64,000 bases of DNA from Herbidospora daliensis. GTDB lineage: Bacteria; Actinomycetota; Actinomycetes; Streptosporangiales; Streptosporangiaceae. The stretch is from assembly GCF_001570585.1 (NCBI RefSeq), contig NZ_BBXF01000001.1:489691-553690 (forward strand). Direction: 5' to 3'. Below the pieces are notes generated by a model that worked only from the letters and a program-made list of their open reading frames with translations, was not told the origin of the DNA and did not search any database. Position 1 is the stretch's first letter. Each line of letters starts with the position of its first letter. Both the position numbers and the translations under genes were made by a program. Positions 43,443-52,900 of the stretch are shown here, in pieces.

Positions 43443-44225
43443 CTAGCGGAGCCGTTCGAGCACGCCTCTGGCCCGCAGCTCGGCGACGTGCTCGGCCGCG
43501 CGCTGCGGCGCGGCCCCGCCGTGCACCAGCAGTCCTGCCTCGATGTTCCTGGCAACTCCCGACTGGGTCAGGTTGGCGCTGGACACCAGCAGCACCCGCC
43601 GGTCCGCCACGGCCAGTTTGGCGTGCATCTTCGCACCTTTCCCATCCGCCTCACCGGGTCCGGCCCGGTGGGCGGCAGGCCAGTGCCACAGCTCGACTCC
43701 GGGCACGGTCAGGAACGCCGCCGCCGGCTCGGCACCGCCCAAGGCGGAACCGGCCCCTTGGAGGGTTTCGACCACCGCGATCACCGAGACGCCCCGCCGG
43801 ACCGCCGTGCGCAGGGCCTCCAGCAAAGGAGCGTACGGTTTGGCCGAATAGGTCATCAGCACCAGCTCTTGGACCGCCTCGGCGACCAGATCCACCAGCA
43901 CCTGCGCGGTCGCCCGCACCGGAACTGAATGGCTACCCGGTCCGCTCCAGACCGGCTCGACCCTGATGGCCCCGGCGTGCTGGGCATGCCCGTCGGCCAC
44001 TCCCCTCAGATAGGCGACCGCCTCGACATCGGGTACGGACTCCGCGTCGACCGCGGCCAGCACGTCCCGCGCCGCGTCGGCGAAGCCCGGCACCGGCAGT
44101 GCCCCGGGGATCGCGCTCCTAGGCCGTCCGTCGGCGATCCGGTCGGCCAGGACACGCAACCGGGACGGCCCCATCGTGGCGGCTGCCGCAGCCACGGCCT
44201 CGGTGAAGCGCGAACGCCGCGTCAC
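43443..44225 (-). CDS. drmC: DrmC, PLD-family DISARM protein
   Basis: A 260-residue phospholipase D-like protein. It has one HKD motif (H201-A-K203 ... D208 in HAKLAVADRRVLLVSSANLT) and the partner region LVLMTYSAKPYAPLLEAL, as in DISARM DrmC. PLD-fold proteins can act as nucleases when dimeric. Published work found drmC dispensable for protection in a class 2 system. GTG at 44225 overlaps the drmB stop by 4 bp (GTGA). The gene lies in the canonical order after drmB. Confidence 0.92.
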   Translation of the reverse strand: MTRRSRFTEAVAAAAATMGPSRLRVLADRIADGRPRSAIPGALPVPGFADAARDVLAAVDAESVPDVEAVAYLRGVADGHAQHAGAIRVEPVWSGPGSHSVPVRATAQVLVDLVAEAVQELVLMTYSAKPYAPLLEALRTAVRRGVSVIAVVETLQGAGSALGGAEPAAAFLTVPGVELWHWPAAHRAGPGEADGKGAKMHAKLAVADRRVLLVSSANLTQSGVARNIEAGLLVHGGAAPQRAAEHVAELRARGVLERLR

Positions 44226-46111
44226 GGCAGCTCGGGATAGAGGGCCAGGTCGGGGTCGTCGATGGGCACCACGAACCGCCGGTCGAGGAAGCGGTTGCCG
44301 CGCTCACAGGTGGTCTCGGAGACGAACAGGCACACGTGGCAGGCGGCTCCGTGCAGGAAGTCGGCCGGGGCCTGCGGCAGGCGTCCAGAGCACAACGGGT
44401 CGGACGAGCAGTGCATAGCGTCATGCAGCGCCCGGCGGGTCAACCGGACGAGGTTCGCCGGCTCGGCCAGGGAGACCAGGCCGCCGAGGGTTCCCTCCGC
44501 GTCGGGCACCGCCGTGTAGATCAGGATGCCGGCGCGTGGGTCGTCAGCCGAGCCCGCGTAGATGCGCTCCGACAGGCTCGCCGAGCTGTAGCCGCATTCC
44601 AGCGCGATCGTCCTGATCAACAGATGGGACAGCGTGTGCAGGGCGTAGAACCGGGCCCCGGGCCAGTGCTGCATCTCGTCGAAGGTGTTCTTGATGCGAT
44701 CGCTGTAGCGGTGCGTCCGGAAGCGTCCATAGGCCTCCTTGTGCTCCCGGAGGGCGAGTGTGCTCTCGACGCGCTTCTCCCAGTCCGACAGGAGGTCTTC
44801 AGGAAGCTTGAGGAAGATCCCCTCTCCCCGGACTTCGCTCGCCGGAACCCACGTGGGCTTGTCTCTGGCGAGAGGGGCCCGGGTGACCAGGTCGGGGTCT
44901 TCGGGGTCGGGGGCGTCCAGGCGGGTGAAGCCGATGAGGGCCCGGACCTCACGGAGCCGTTCGGCCTGGATGACATCGGCGAAGACACCGAGAAGCGGTT
45001 CAGGGACGCCGTCGGGGTCGCGGCGCAGGGTGAAGTCGGCATCGGGTTCGGGCAGCTCAACGGCCGAGAGCACCTCCCATTCAGCGGTCCGCAGGTCGGG
45101 GTAGCCCTGTTCCGGGGGTTCGGGCGCGTCGATGCGGGTGCGATGCTGTTCGAGCGCCTCCCACAGGGTCTGGTCGTCCCACTTGTCGAACTCACGCAGC
45201 GCCGGCACGTTGTCACGTAGGTACGGCAGCATGCTGACGTTCTGGATGCCGTAGAGGGCCGACCAGTGCTGGGCCACTTTGGCGGCCAGAACGCTTGCCC
45301 CCGTCTCCGGCACCCACAACGACGACAGCGTCTGGGCGAACCACTGGTTGGACGCGCCGACGACGAGAACCCGTACCGGCCGGGTGCACGTCTCGAACGT
45401 CGACAGGTGGGGGTGGCGGCCTCGGCAGGCCGGCAGGTTCTGCTCACCCCGGCGGCCCATGGCCTCGGTGATGTTGCGCCGCTGCTCGCAGCGGTCACAC
45501 TTGATCTCCACGTTGGCGCCGAGATTGCCGCCCCGGTCGTCCATGCTCAGCGGCGGGAAGTCGACCTCGCACTTACCACCTCGATGCACGAACCGGGCGT
45601 AGGGAAAGTCGTCGAGATGACCGGCCGTACACGCGAGCACGAAGCGGGCGGCCACGGCCAGCGGCTTGGTGCCCGACTTCTTCCGGGGGCAGCTCTTGTG
45701 GAAGAACCGGGCCTCGTGCGGCGCGTGCTTCCTGCTGTTCTCGAAGTCGAAGACGACCTGTGACTCGATGGGGGCCAGCGTGTTGCAGGCCGTGCACCGC
45801 ATCCACGCGGGGAACGGAACCGTCGGCACCCCGACCCGGGCGGCGTCGTCGCCATCCCCGTCCGGTCTCCAGGGGGCCGGCTTCAACTTCGTGACCGTCT
45901 TGCCCAGCAGGGTCTGCACGGCCGCAAGAAGCCGGGGCTCGGCCAGTTCCGCCGGACCGGCGGCCGACTCGTAGCGCCAGTCGTCCACACCCCTGACCAG
46001 GACCGAGAAGTTGGGCAGGTCGACCAGCGCACCGACTCCTCCGGTGAACATCAGATGGCTCGGCCGTACCGCGCCGACCCTCCGCCGGTGCCTCTCGGGC
46101 CTTCCGGCCAT
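44222..46111 (-). CDS. drmB: DrmB, DUF1998 zinc-binding DISARM protein
   Basis: A 629-residue protein with the DUF1998 domain in its C-terminal half (ARFYALHTLSHLLIRTIALECGYSSASLSERIY). It has several Cys clusters for zinc: CTACN, CTAGHLDDFPY, CDRCEQ, and near the end CSSDPLCSGRLP with CHVCLFVSETTCERGNRFLDR. DrmB forms a complex with the DrmA helicase that loads on DNA ends or overhangs. Start is ATG 46111 or the adjacent GTG 46114; both overlap the drmA stop, showing coupled translation. The N-terminal MFTGGVGALVDLPNFSVLVRG is typical of the family. Confidence 0.94.
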   Translation of the reverse strand: MAGRPERHRRRVGAVRPSHLMFTGGVGALVDLPNFSVLVRGVDDWRYESAAGPAELAEPRLLAAVQTLLGKTVTKLKPAPWRPDGDGDDAARVGVPTVPFPAWMRCTACNTLAPIESQVVFDFENSRKHAPHEARFFHKSCPRKKSGTKPLAVAARFVLACTAGHLDDFPYARFVHRGGKCEVDFPPLSMDDRGGNLGANVEIKCDRCEQRRNITEAMGRRGEQNLPACRGRHPHLSTFETCTRPVRVLVVGASNQWFAQTLSSLWVPETGASVLAAKVAQHWSALYGIQNVSMLPYLRDNVPALREFDKWDDQTLWEALEQHRTRIDAPEPPEQGYPDLRTAEWEVLSAVELPEPDADFTLRRDPDGVPEPLLGVFADVIQAERLREVRALIGFTRLDAPDPEDPDLVTRAPLARDKPTWVPASEVRGEGIFLKLPEDLLSDWEKRVESTLALREHKEAYGRFRTHRYSDRIKNTFDEMQHWPGARFYALHTLSHLLIRTIALECGYSSASLSERIYAGSADDPRAGILIYTAVPDAEGTLGGLVSLAEPANLVRLTRRALHDAMHCSSDPLCSGRLPQAPADFLHGAACHVCLFVSETTCERGNRFLDRRFVVPIDDPDLALYPELP

Positions 46112-49100
46112 CACCGCCCCTTTCCATTCAACGTGGTCTCGCCGAGTTCGTCGCCCTCGGGAGTGTCATCATCGCTGTCGTCCGCCCCCGTCGAGGCGAA
46201 GACCCACTCGGGCACCCCATAGGCGGGGGCGAACATCTCCTCGACTCGGGGAACCAGGAGGTTGATCTCGTTTTCGGTCTCGCGCATCGACTGACCAATG
46301 GTCATCGTGTCCCACCGGCCGTCTCCCGCCTGGTGCAGCAGCCCCTTGAGCTGCTGCTTGCTGGACGAGTTCGCCTGGTAGCCGAGCCGGAACTCTCCAC
46401 CCTGCTCCCTGTTCCAGACGTCGGTCACCACGTTGAGGCGTTCGCGCAGGTAGTCACGTCCACGTTCGCCCGCCACCGCCTCCGCCCTGGCCAGGAACCT
46501 GTCCCGGACCCGGGCGGCCAGCGGTCCGCCCAGATCGACGTCCTGGGCGTCGGCGTTGCGGGAGTAGGTGTCATCCGCGTTGCGCAGCGCCGCGACGAAG
46601 GCGGCCGTGACGCCTCGGTCAAGGGCCCTTCGCGTGTACGGGGTGACCGACAGTGCCTCCACCTGCCGGTAGAAGGTGGCGTGGTAGTGCTCGAAGTCCT
46701 CGAAATGGGCCAGGTCACGTGGGCGTGACCAGTTGTAGAGCGTCACCACCAGTCCGGGCCGCTCGGCGTCACGGCCGACACGGGAGGACGCCTGGATGTA
46801 CTCGGCCGTGTTCTTGGGCTGGCCCGTCACCACCATCAGCCCGAACCGCGACACGTCCACGCCGACCTGCAGCATCGAAGTGGCCAGCACGACGTCCACG
46901 GGCAACCGTTTGCGCGCGGAACGCCGGCCGACGAGCTGGTGTTCCGGCCGCTTGTCGCGATAGGCGAACGCCCGCTCCTGCGCGATGTCGAACTTGCGGC
47001 GGGAGGTGTCGAACTCCGGGTCGAAGCCGACCTCCAGGTTCCTGAGCACCTCGCTGATGTCGGTGGAGGAGATCCGCGACGTCAGCTCCTGGACGGTGAG
47101 CATCTCCAGCCGGGTCGACAGCCGGTTCGAAAGGCCCTTGCGCCTGCCGTGCGACCGGATGCGGGTGGTCACGTCGTCGTCGACGTAGCGCCGCATGCCG
47201 GCCAGTTCGCGAGTGGCGTTGAAGTAGCCGACCAAGGTCATGTACGGATCGGCGGGCGCCCCGTACTTGTCGAAGGTGGTCTGGCCGGCGATGAGCAGGA
47301 TCTCCGCGAGCCGGATTTCGGCGGACTTGAGGCGCACCCCGTGCGCGCACACGCCGAGGTAGCGCCGGCCGGGGTCGGCGGGCGTGATCGCGACCTGGCG
47401 CGAGAAGAAGGTGTCGGCCACGTCGATGACCTGCGGCGGGAAGATCGCCAGTTCTCTCGCGAAGACGCCGAGGACCTGGGCGTCCGCCCGCTTGGTGGTG
47501 GCCGTGGAGGCGACGATCTTGGGTCCGTGGTTGTCACCCCACGTACACAGCTCATCGACCGCGGCCTCGAAGAGGCCGACCGTGGTGCCGAGAGCGCCCG
47601 AGATCAGGTGCAGCTCGTCCTGGATGATCAGGTCCGGCGGACGCAACGGGACGACCTGCTGTATCTGAGTGGCCGGAAGCGCGCCCTTCGCGTTGTGCCG
47701 GGGCGTGCAGCCGGTCTTGTCGTCCAGGTCGTCGTGGCGATAGCCGTGGCGGGGACACCACTCCCGGACCCGCCCGAACAGGTTCCCGGCGAACCCCTTC
47801 CACGGGAGCTGGGCGAGCTTGTCGACCGTGGCGATGACCAGGCTCGGCGTGAGCCGGTAGATCTCCTCGTCGACCGTCAGGATCGGCAGCCCCTCGCCCG
47901 GCGACATGCGCCGGGAGAACGGGCAGGCGGTCACCCCTTCACCGTTGGCGCAGTAGAGCACCACCCGGCGACGGTCTTCGTCGACGTGCAGATCCTGGTG
48001 ACCGCGCAGGGTCTGACCGCACCAGGGACAGGCGAGGGTCTGCAGCACATTGGGCCGTTTGCCCTCCGGAGCCGCCCGCGCGGCGTCGACCTCCTTCTGG
48101 GCCCCGTCGAACCAGTTCGGCGACACGGTGCCACCGACCCAGAGCCCGATACGGAAGGGTGTGCCACCCCAGGTAACCGGATCGTCGCGGCGGATCATCT
48201 CCGCGGCGCAGACGAGCGCGGCGGCCCGCTGGAACTGCTGCGCGGTGAGCAGCCGGAGCGTGTACCGCATCAGCACGGCCACTCCGTCGAGCCCGCTGCG
48301 GGCCTGCTCGGCCGCGCCCACCACCTTCTGCAGGCGCCTGATGGCGAAGGTGTACGCGGTCAGCCCCAGATAGGCCTCGGTCTTGCCGCCACCCGTGGGG
48401 AAGAACAGCAGGTCGGCGGTGCCGGTATGGTCGGCAGCCCGTTCCGGGTGGGCCGGGTCGGCCAGCGCGGGCAGGTTGAGCAGGACGAACGCGAGCTGGA
48501 ACGCCCGCCACGACGCCGCCTTCGCGCCCTGCTCCTTGACGACCTCGGTGGCCTGCTCGAAGGTCAGCCCGCGTTCCTGCCGCAGCTTGGCGATCGCGCT
48601 GTGCCGCCGCTGCGCGGCCATCGTCTCGTTGGCGAACCGGAACGCCTTGAAGGCGTCGTCGTCGCGCATCAGCAGGTCGATGCCCGCCTTGATCCGCCCG
48701 GCCGCCATACGTGCCTTGAACACCGCGTTCTCGGCCACCGGCCGCAGCGCCTCGGGTAGGCCCGGAATGTCGGCGTCGCGCAGGTTCAGCCAGTGCACGT
48801 ATCCGTCGGCGAGGGGCGCGAGACCGGCGCGAAGCTCCTCCCGGCCGACGGCGGCCAGCGCGTCCATCGACAGCTCGACACCGTCGAGACCGTCGGTCGG
48901 CGCGACGGTCGCCGGCACGTTGTACTCGGGCAGCCAGGTCGTGCGCAGCTCGTGCGCGCATCGCTCGTCCGGGCCGATCTCGGCGTGGACGGCGACGTTG
49001 CGACCTGATGCGTAGCGGCGTTCGTTGCGGTAGAGCAGGCGTAGGTGGGCGTCCTCGTCGTCGTATCCGGCCTGGCCGCCGTCGAGCGGGTCGTCGATGG

Positions 49101-49893
49101 GCAGGAAGATCGCCCTGGCGCCGTCGAGTGCGCGTACCTTCAGCTCGGTCTGGAACAGCCAGGCCGTGTCCTTGTTGCTCGACGGCTCGACCTGGGTGTT
49201 GATCAGCGCCAGCTCGACCACCCGGCGGTCGTCCCGGTTCTGCACGGTGATCGCCAGCAGGACCCCGGGATCGTCGGCTCGTCCGCCGGTGAGCGGGACA
49301 CGCGCCGACGAGCCACGATCGAGCCGGATCTCCTTATCGTGACTGACAGGTCGACGCGCCCAGGTCCGGACCTTCTTGCCGCCCTCCTGCTCGACCTCGG
49401 ACTTCGTGTAGTGGCCCCACGACGTGGAGACCGCGACCACGTCGACGTCGGCGGGCACCGCGAACGACAGCCCCATGGAGGAGGCCCAGAGACGACCGAG
49501 GTTCTGCGATGTGGTGATCTCGGGCAGATCGGCCTCCGACGCATCGCCCTGGACGGCGATCTCGGTGTCAGGGACCTCGTCGGCCTCATCTCTTGAGGAG
49601 GTCGGCGAGTGCTTCGGGCCAAGCATGCCGACCAGGTAGCGCTCGCGGGGGCCCATGGCGCGGGGCGAGAACTCCTCGTAGTCGCCGTTCCACGGGCCGA
49701 GAAGATCGTGGAGGACCAGTTCCTGGAACTCGTCCCTGATCGTGTACGAGGATCCTGGGACGAACTCTTGAGGCTGGTCCAGCGGCGCCTCTTCCTGTAC
49801 GACCTGAGCCTCCGGGGCCGGCGCTGAGGTCAAGTCGAGCGTCTGCTGCCTGTTGCCCAGGTCGGGGAACAGGTCCTCCTGGTCATTGATCAT
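46111..49893 (-). CDS. drmA: DrmA, DISARM helicase
   Basis: A 1260-residue superfamily 2 helicase, the DISARM core ATPase. Walker A FFPTGGGKTEAYLG (Lys 504), DEAD-box variant IIQDELHLISGALGT (Asp 759) and C-terminal helicase motifs (LVVATS-like LATSMLQVGVDVSRFGLM and ASSRVGRDAERPGLV with the arginine finger) are all present; the long N-terminal half is DISARM-specific. The ATG at 49893 follows drmMI by 57 bp; the ribosome site is weak and a TTG at 49926 is possible. With DrmB it recognises and blocks incoming unmethylated phage DNA, as shown for other DISARM systems. Confidence 0.94.
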   Translation of the reverse strand: MINDQEDLFPDLGNRQQTLDLTSAPAPEAQVVQEEAPLDQPQEFVPGSSYTIRDEFQELVLHDLLGPWNGDYEEFSPRAMGPRERYLVGMLGPKHSPTSSRDEADEVPDTEIAVQGDASEADLPEITTSQNLGRLWASSMGLSFAVPADVDVVAVSTSWGHYTKSEVEQEGGKKVRTWARRPVSHDKEIRLDRGSSARVPLTGGRADDPGVLLAITVQNRDDRRVVELALINTQVEPSSNKDTAWLFQTELKVRALDGARAIFLPIDDPLDGGQAGYDDEDAHLRLLYRNERRYASGRNVAVHAEIGPDERCAHELRTTWLPEYNVPATVAPTDGLDGVELSMDALAAVGREELRAGLAPLADGYVHWLNLRDADIPGLPEALRPVAENAVFKARMAAGRIKAGIDLLMRDDDAFKAFRFANETMAAQRRHSAIAKLRQERGLTFEQATEVVKEQGAKAASWRAFQLAFVLLNLPALADPAHPERAADHTGTADLLFFPTGGGKTEAYLGLTAYTFAIRRLQKVVGAAEQARSGLDGVAVLMRYTLRLLTAQQFQRAAALVCAAEMIRRDDPVTWGGTPFRIGLWVGGTVSPNWFDGAQKEVDAARAAPEGKRPNVLQTLACPWCGQTLRGHQDLHVDEDRRRVVLYCANGEGVTACPFSRRMSPGEGLPILTVDEEIYRLTPSLVIATVDKLAQLPWKGFAGNLFGRVREWCPRHGYRHDDLDDKTGCTPRHNAKGALPATQIQQVVPLRPPDLIIQDELHLISGALGTTVGLFEAAVDELCTWGDNHGPKIVASTATTKRADAQVLGVFARELAIFPPQVIDVADTFFSRQVAITPADPGRRYLGVCAHGVRLKSAEIRLAEILLIAGQTTFDKYGAPADPYMTLVGYFNATRELAGMRRYVDDDVTTRIRSHGRRKGLSNRLSTRLEMLTVQELTSRISSTDISEVLRNLEVGFDPEFDTSRRKFDIAQERAFAYRDKRPEHQLVGRRSARKRLPVDVVLATSMLQVGVDVSRFGLMVVTGQPKNTAEYIQASSRVGRDAERPGLVVTLYNWSRPRDLAHFEDFEHYHATFYRQVEALSVTPYTRRALDRGVTAAFVAALRNADDTYSRNADAQDVDLGGPLAARVRDRFLARAEAVAGERGRDYLRERLNVVTDVWNREQGGEFRLGYQANSSSKQQLKGLLHQAGDGRWDTMTIGQSMRETENEINLLVPRVEEMFAPAYGVPEWVFASTGADDSDDDTPEGDELGETTLNGKGR

Positions 49894-49950
49894 GAGGTTG
49901 GCGGTTCCTCGGTGGTGATCCGGCAAGAGCGGGGAGTGGGATCGCGGACA

Positions 49951-52900
49951 TCAGAACAGGGTTTCGTCCGCGGCGCGCTTGGCCCTCTTCCTGGCCTTGT
50001 CATGCAGGCCGCGGGCGACTTCGTCGGCGTAACGCTCGTGGTTGAGCTTAAGAAGCCGGTCGACAAACTCCCGTTGCACGGTAGGGCCGACGGTGTAGCG
50101 GGTCTCCCGCGCGACGGGGCGGTGACCGTATTCGAGCTTGTCGATCAAATCATCCCAGGCGTAGGCCCGACAGACGGCCTCGTCGATGGCACGGTGGATG
50201 CGGCGCAGGTCGACGATGTCCTCGTCGGTATTGGCGGGGTCGTTGACCATGTTGTAGGTGACGGTCAGCCCAGCTTTCCGCGAAAGCATGAGATTTCGAC
50301 GATAGACGTCGAGCTCCTGGCCGATATCCCGCATCTCTTGCGTGAGCTCGGGAAGCGGCAGGGTCTCAAAGACATCCGAGGGCGTGTATCGGAGATCCGC
50401 TTTCATCGAAGAGGCTCTTGCTCGCGCCCACCAGTAGTGTTGAGCGCTCGATAGCAGAGCAAGCATTGCTGTGTCGTCGGTGGCAAAAACCACAACGGCC
50501 TCACTGATCACCTGACCGGTGTGGACCATGGCCGGCATTACAAGCTTGCTAACCCGAGTAAGAGCAATGACCCGATCCAGCCTAGAAATAGCTTCGTAGA
50601 GTTCCGGCCGAGACCTTTGGTAGCGCCACCAAGCTTCTCGCGTTCGCTTCTCGCTGTGATTTGCTCGAACAGGCTTAACAAGCCTAACTACGTGATCATA
50701 TGGATCCGTGTAACTCCTAGCCTTGCTCTCCTCCCAGTCTCTGAAATTGACCACCCACCGACTGGCAATACAATCAGGGTCGGAGTTTAGATCCTGCCCA
50801 TTCAAGAAAGGAAAAAGAACCTCGGAATTGCGACTATCACGATCGATCATGATTCCGGCAACATCTGGATCCATTGCAAAGCCGATCCCATCCAGCTTCG
50901 AACCTTGATATGCAGTTCCATCGTTGGCCTGCAGCTTTGACGGATCATCCGATATTTGAAAATCGGCGTCCAATGAAGAGTTGATCATAGGGACAGCTAC
51001 GTCATCCTTGATGGCCTTGACCTTGTCACCTAGGAGCATGCCGGTAGTCCAGATGGCACAGTATTCCAAAGTGGCACTTTTGGAAGGCCACGGCTTGCTC
51101 TTGATTGCCCGCCTAATAGTGATCCCTCGTTGCAAGAGTTGCCCAAGGCCAACTTCGCGCGTATCTCCTTGAGCAAGCGTATTTGTGGCGATAACTCCCA
51201 CCTGTCCCGTCGAAGTGATCAAACTATGAGCACGGAGCACAAAGTAAGCCACTAGATCACACCTCCCACCCGCCCGGACCCCACCCGCGATGCCCTCGAC
51301 AAGATATTCCCGATAGGCAACACCTAGAGGCGCGGTGATTTTGGTGCCCCCCAAGAATGGCGGATTGCCGATAATAGCGTCGAATCCTGGATCGCCGCCT
51401 CGACCACATAGATCTCTGTCAAATACTTCAGGAAATACCAATGGCCAATGAATTGGCCGACGTTCGAAGGATTCGGAAACTCGATCCCGGTTGAGCCACT
51501 TCTTGCATTGCTCCCGAGCTTCCAGTTCGGCTCGAGGCGAATTCTCTCTGATGCGCCGAACAAAGTCAGAGGCGCCGATTGAGCCACTGCGGAGACCGAT
51601 GTCACCCCTACTCGCGTAAGCGAGCGCCGCTCCCACCACAAGATCAGCGAACAGCCGCGCCTGTGACGTCTTCAGTTCTGCATCGGCGAGAATGCTACGT
51701 TTCGTGGCTAGCGCAGCCATAGGGTTGCTACCAAGTTGAATGCCGGCCAGTTTCCGACGCGCCTTCGCGACCTCGCGAACTACATCGCGTGCCCCGATCG
51801 CAAAGTTCCGAAGCGCCCGCTTCTCATGGATTTCTCGTCCCCGCTTCGGGTCCATATGCATGACCTCTAGCTGGTCGAGCGAGGTAATTCCCAGCAGCGA
51901 ATCCCCTGCGACCAGCCGGTCGTCGAGGAAGGTGAAAGGCCGTTCACGGTCCATCGACACGAGCCAGAGTGACAGTTTTGCCATCTCGACCGCCATGGGG
52001 TTGATATCCACCCCGTAAAGGCAGTGTTCGATGATCTGGCGGATGGCCTCGACGACTACTGGGTCCTGGTCCGCATCTCCCGTACTAGAAGCTGAACCGG
52101 CCGCCCGATAGGCAACCGCACGGGGGTCTTCTTCCCGTGACCACGCCTCCACGAGATGCCGGCTCAGGTAGCGCGCGGCGGCGACCAGGAACGCCGCCGA
52201 GCCCATCGCAATGTCGGCAACCTTCAGCTCGAGGATTTCCGCGCTCGACTTCGGCTCCCACTTCGACTGGTCAGCCGTCTGGAGTGGCCCGATCCGATAG
52301 ACCAGCGGCTCCAGCGCCCCCTCGACCACCTGCTCGGCGAGGTCACGCGGCGTATAGTGGGTTCCGGTGTTCTTCCGCAGCGCCGACTCGGTCACATAGA
52401 GCGCCCCGTTGAGGATGACCACGGGCAGTTCGCGCAGGTCGTGGCGGAGGATGCCGTAGAAGGGCAGCACCTGTTCGGCCAGATCACGGTCTCCTCCCGT
52501 CACGGCCAGCAGCTTGCGCAGCGCCTCGACGCGCTCGGCGCTCGACAGGGGCGCCAGGCGCTTGGCGACGGCCGAGGCCGTGCCGATGCCGGAGGACTTG
52601 TACTTCTCCGCCAGCCTCGCGGCCAGTTCCCCACCCGACTGGGCCGCAAGTCTCTGTAGGTCAGAGAGGTCGACCTCCTCCTCCAGACCGGACTTTCCGA
52701 CCAGCCCCACAACGGTGTCGGTGGCGCGGCGGCCCTCAAAGGACAGCAGGCCCTCGTAGACGTAGCCGATCTGCTCGACGTCGAGTTCCCGGAAGCTGAG
52801 TTTGCGCCGCTCCCCCGTCTTTCGGGTCCCGATCTGCACGTACTGGACCGCTTTGAGCATGTGCAGCACGGTCCGGTCGTCGATCGACAGCGGCAGCCAC

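Noticed and set aside
46939-48759. 606-codon plus-strand frame opposite drmA, and similar ones opposite drmB and drmD
   Set aside because: No domain signatures and no ribosome sites; the minus frames carry full helicase motifs.
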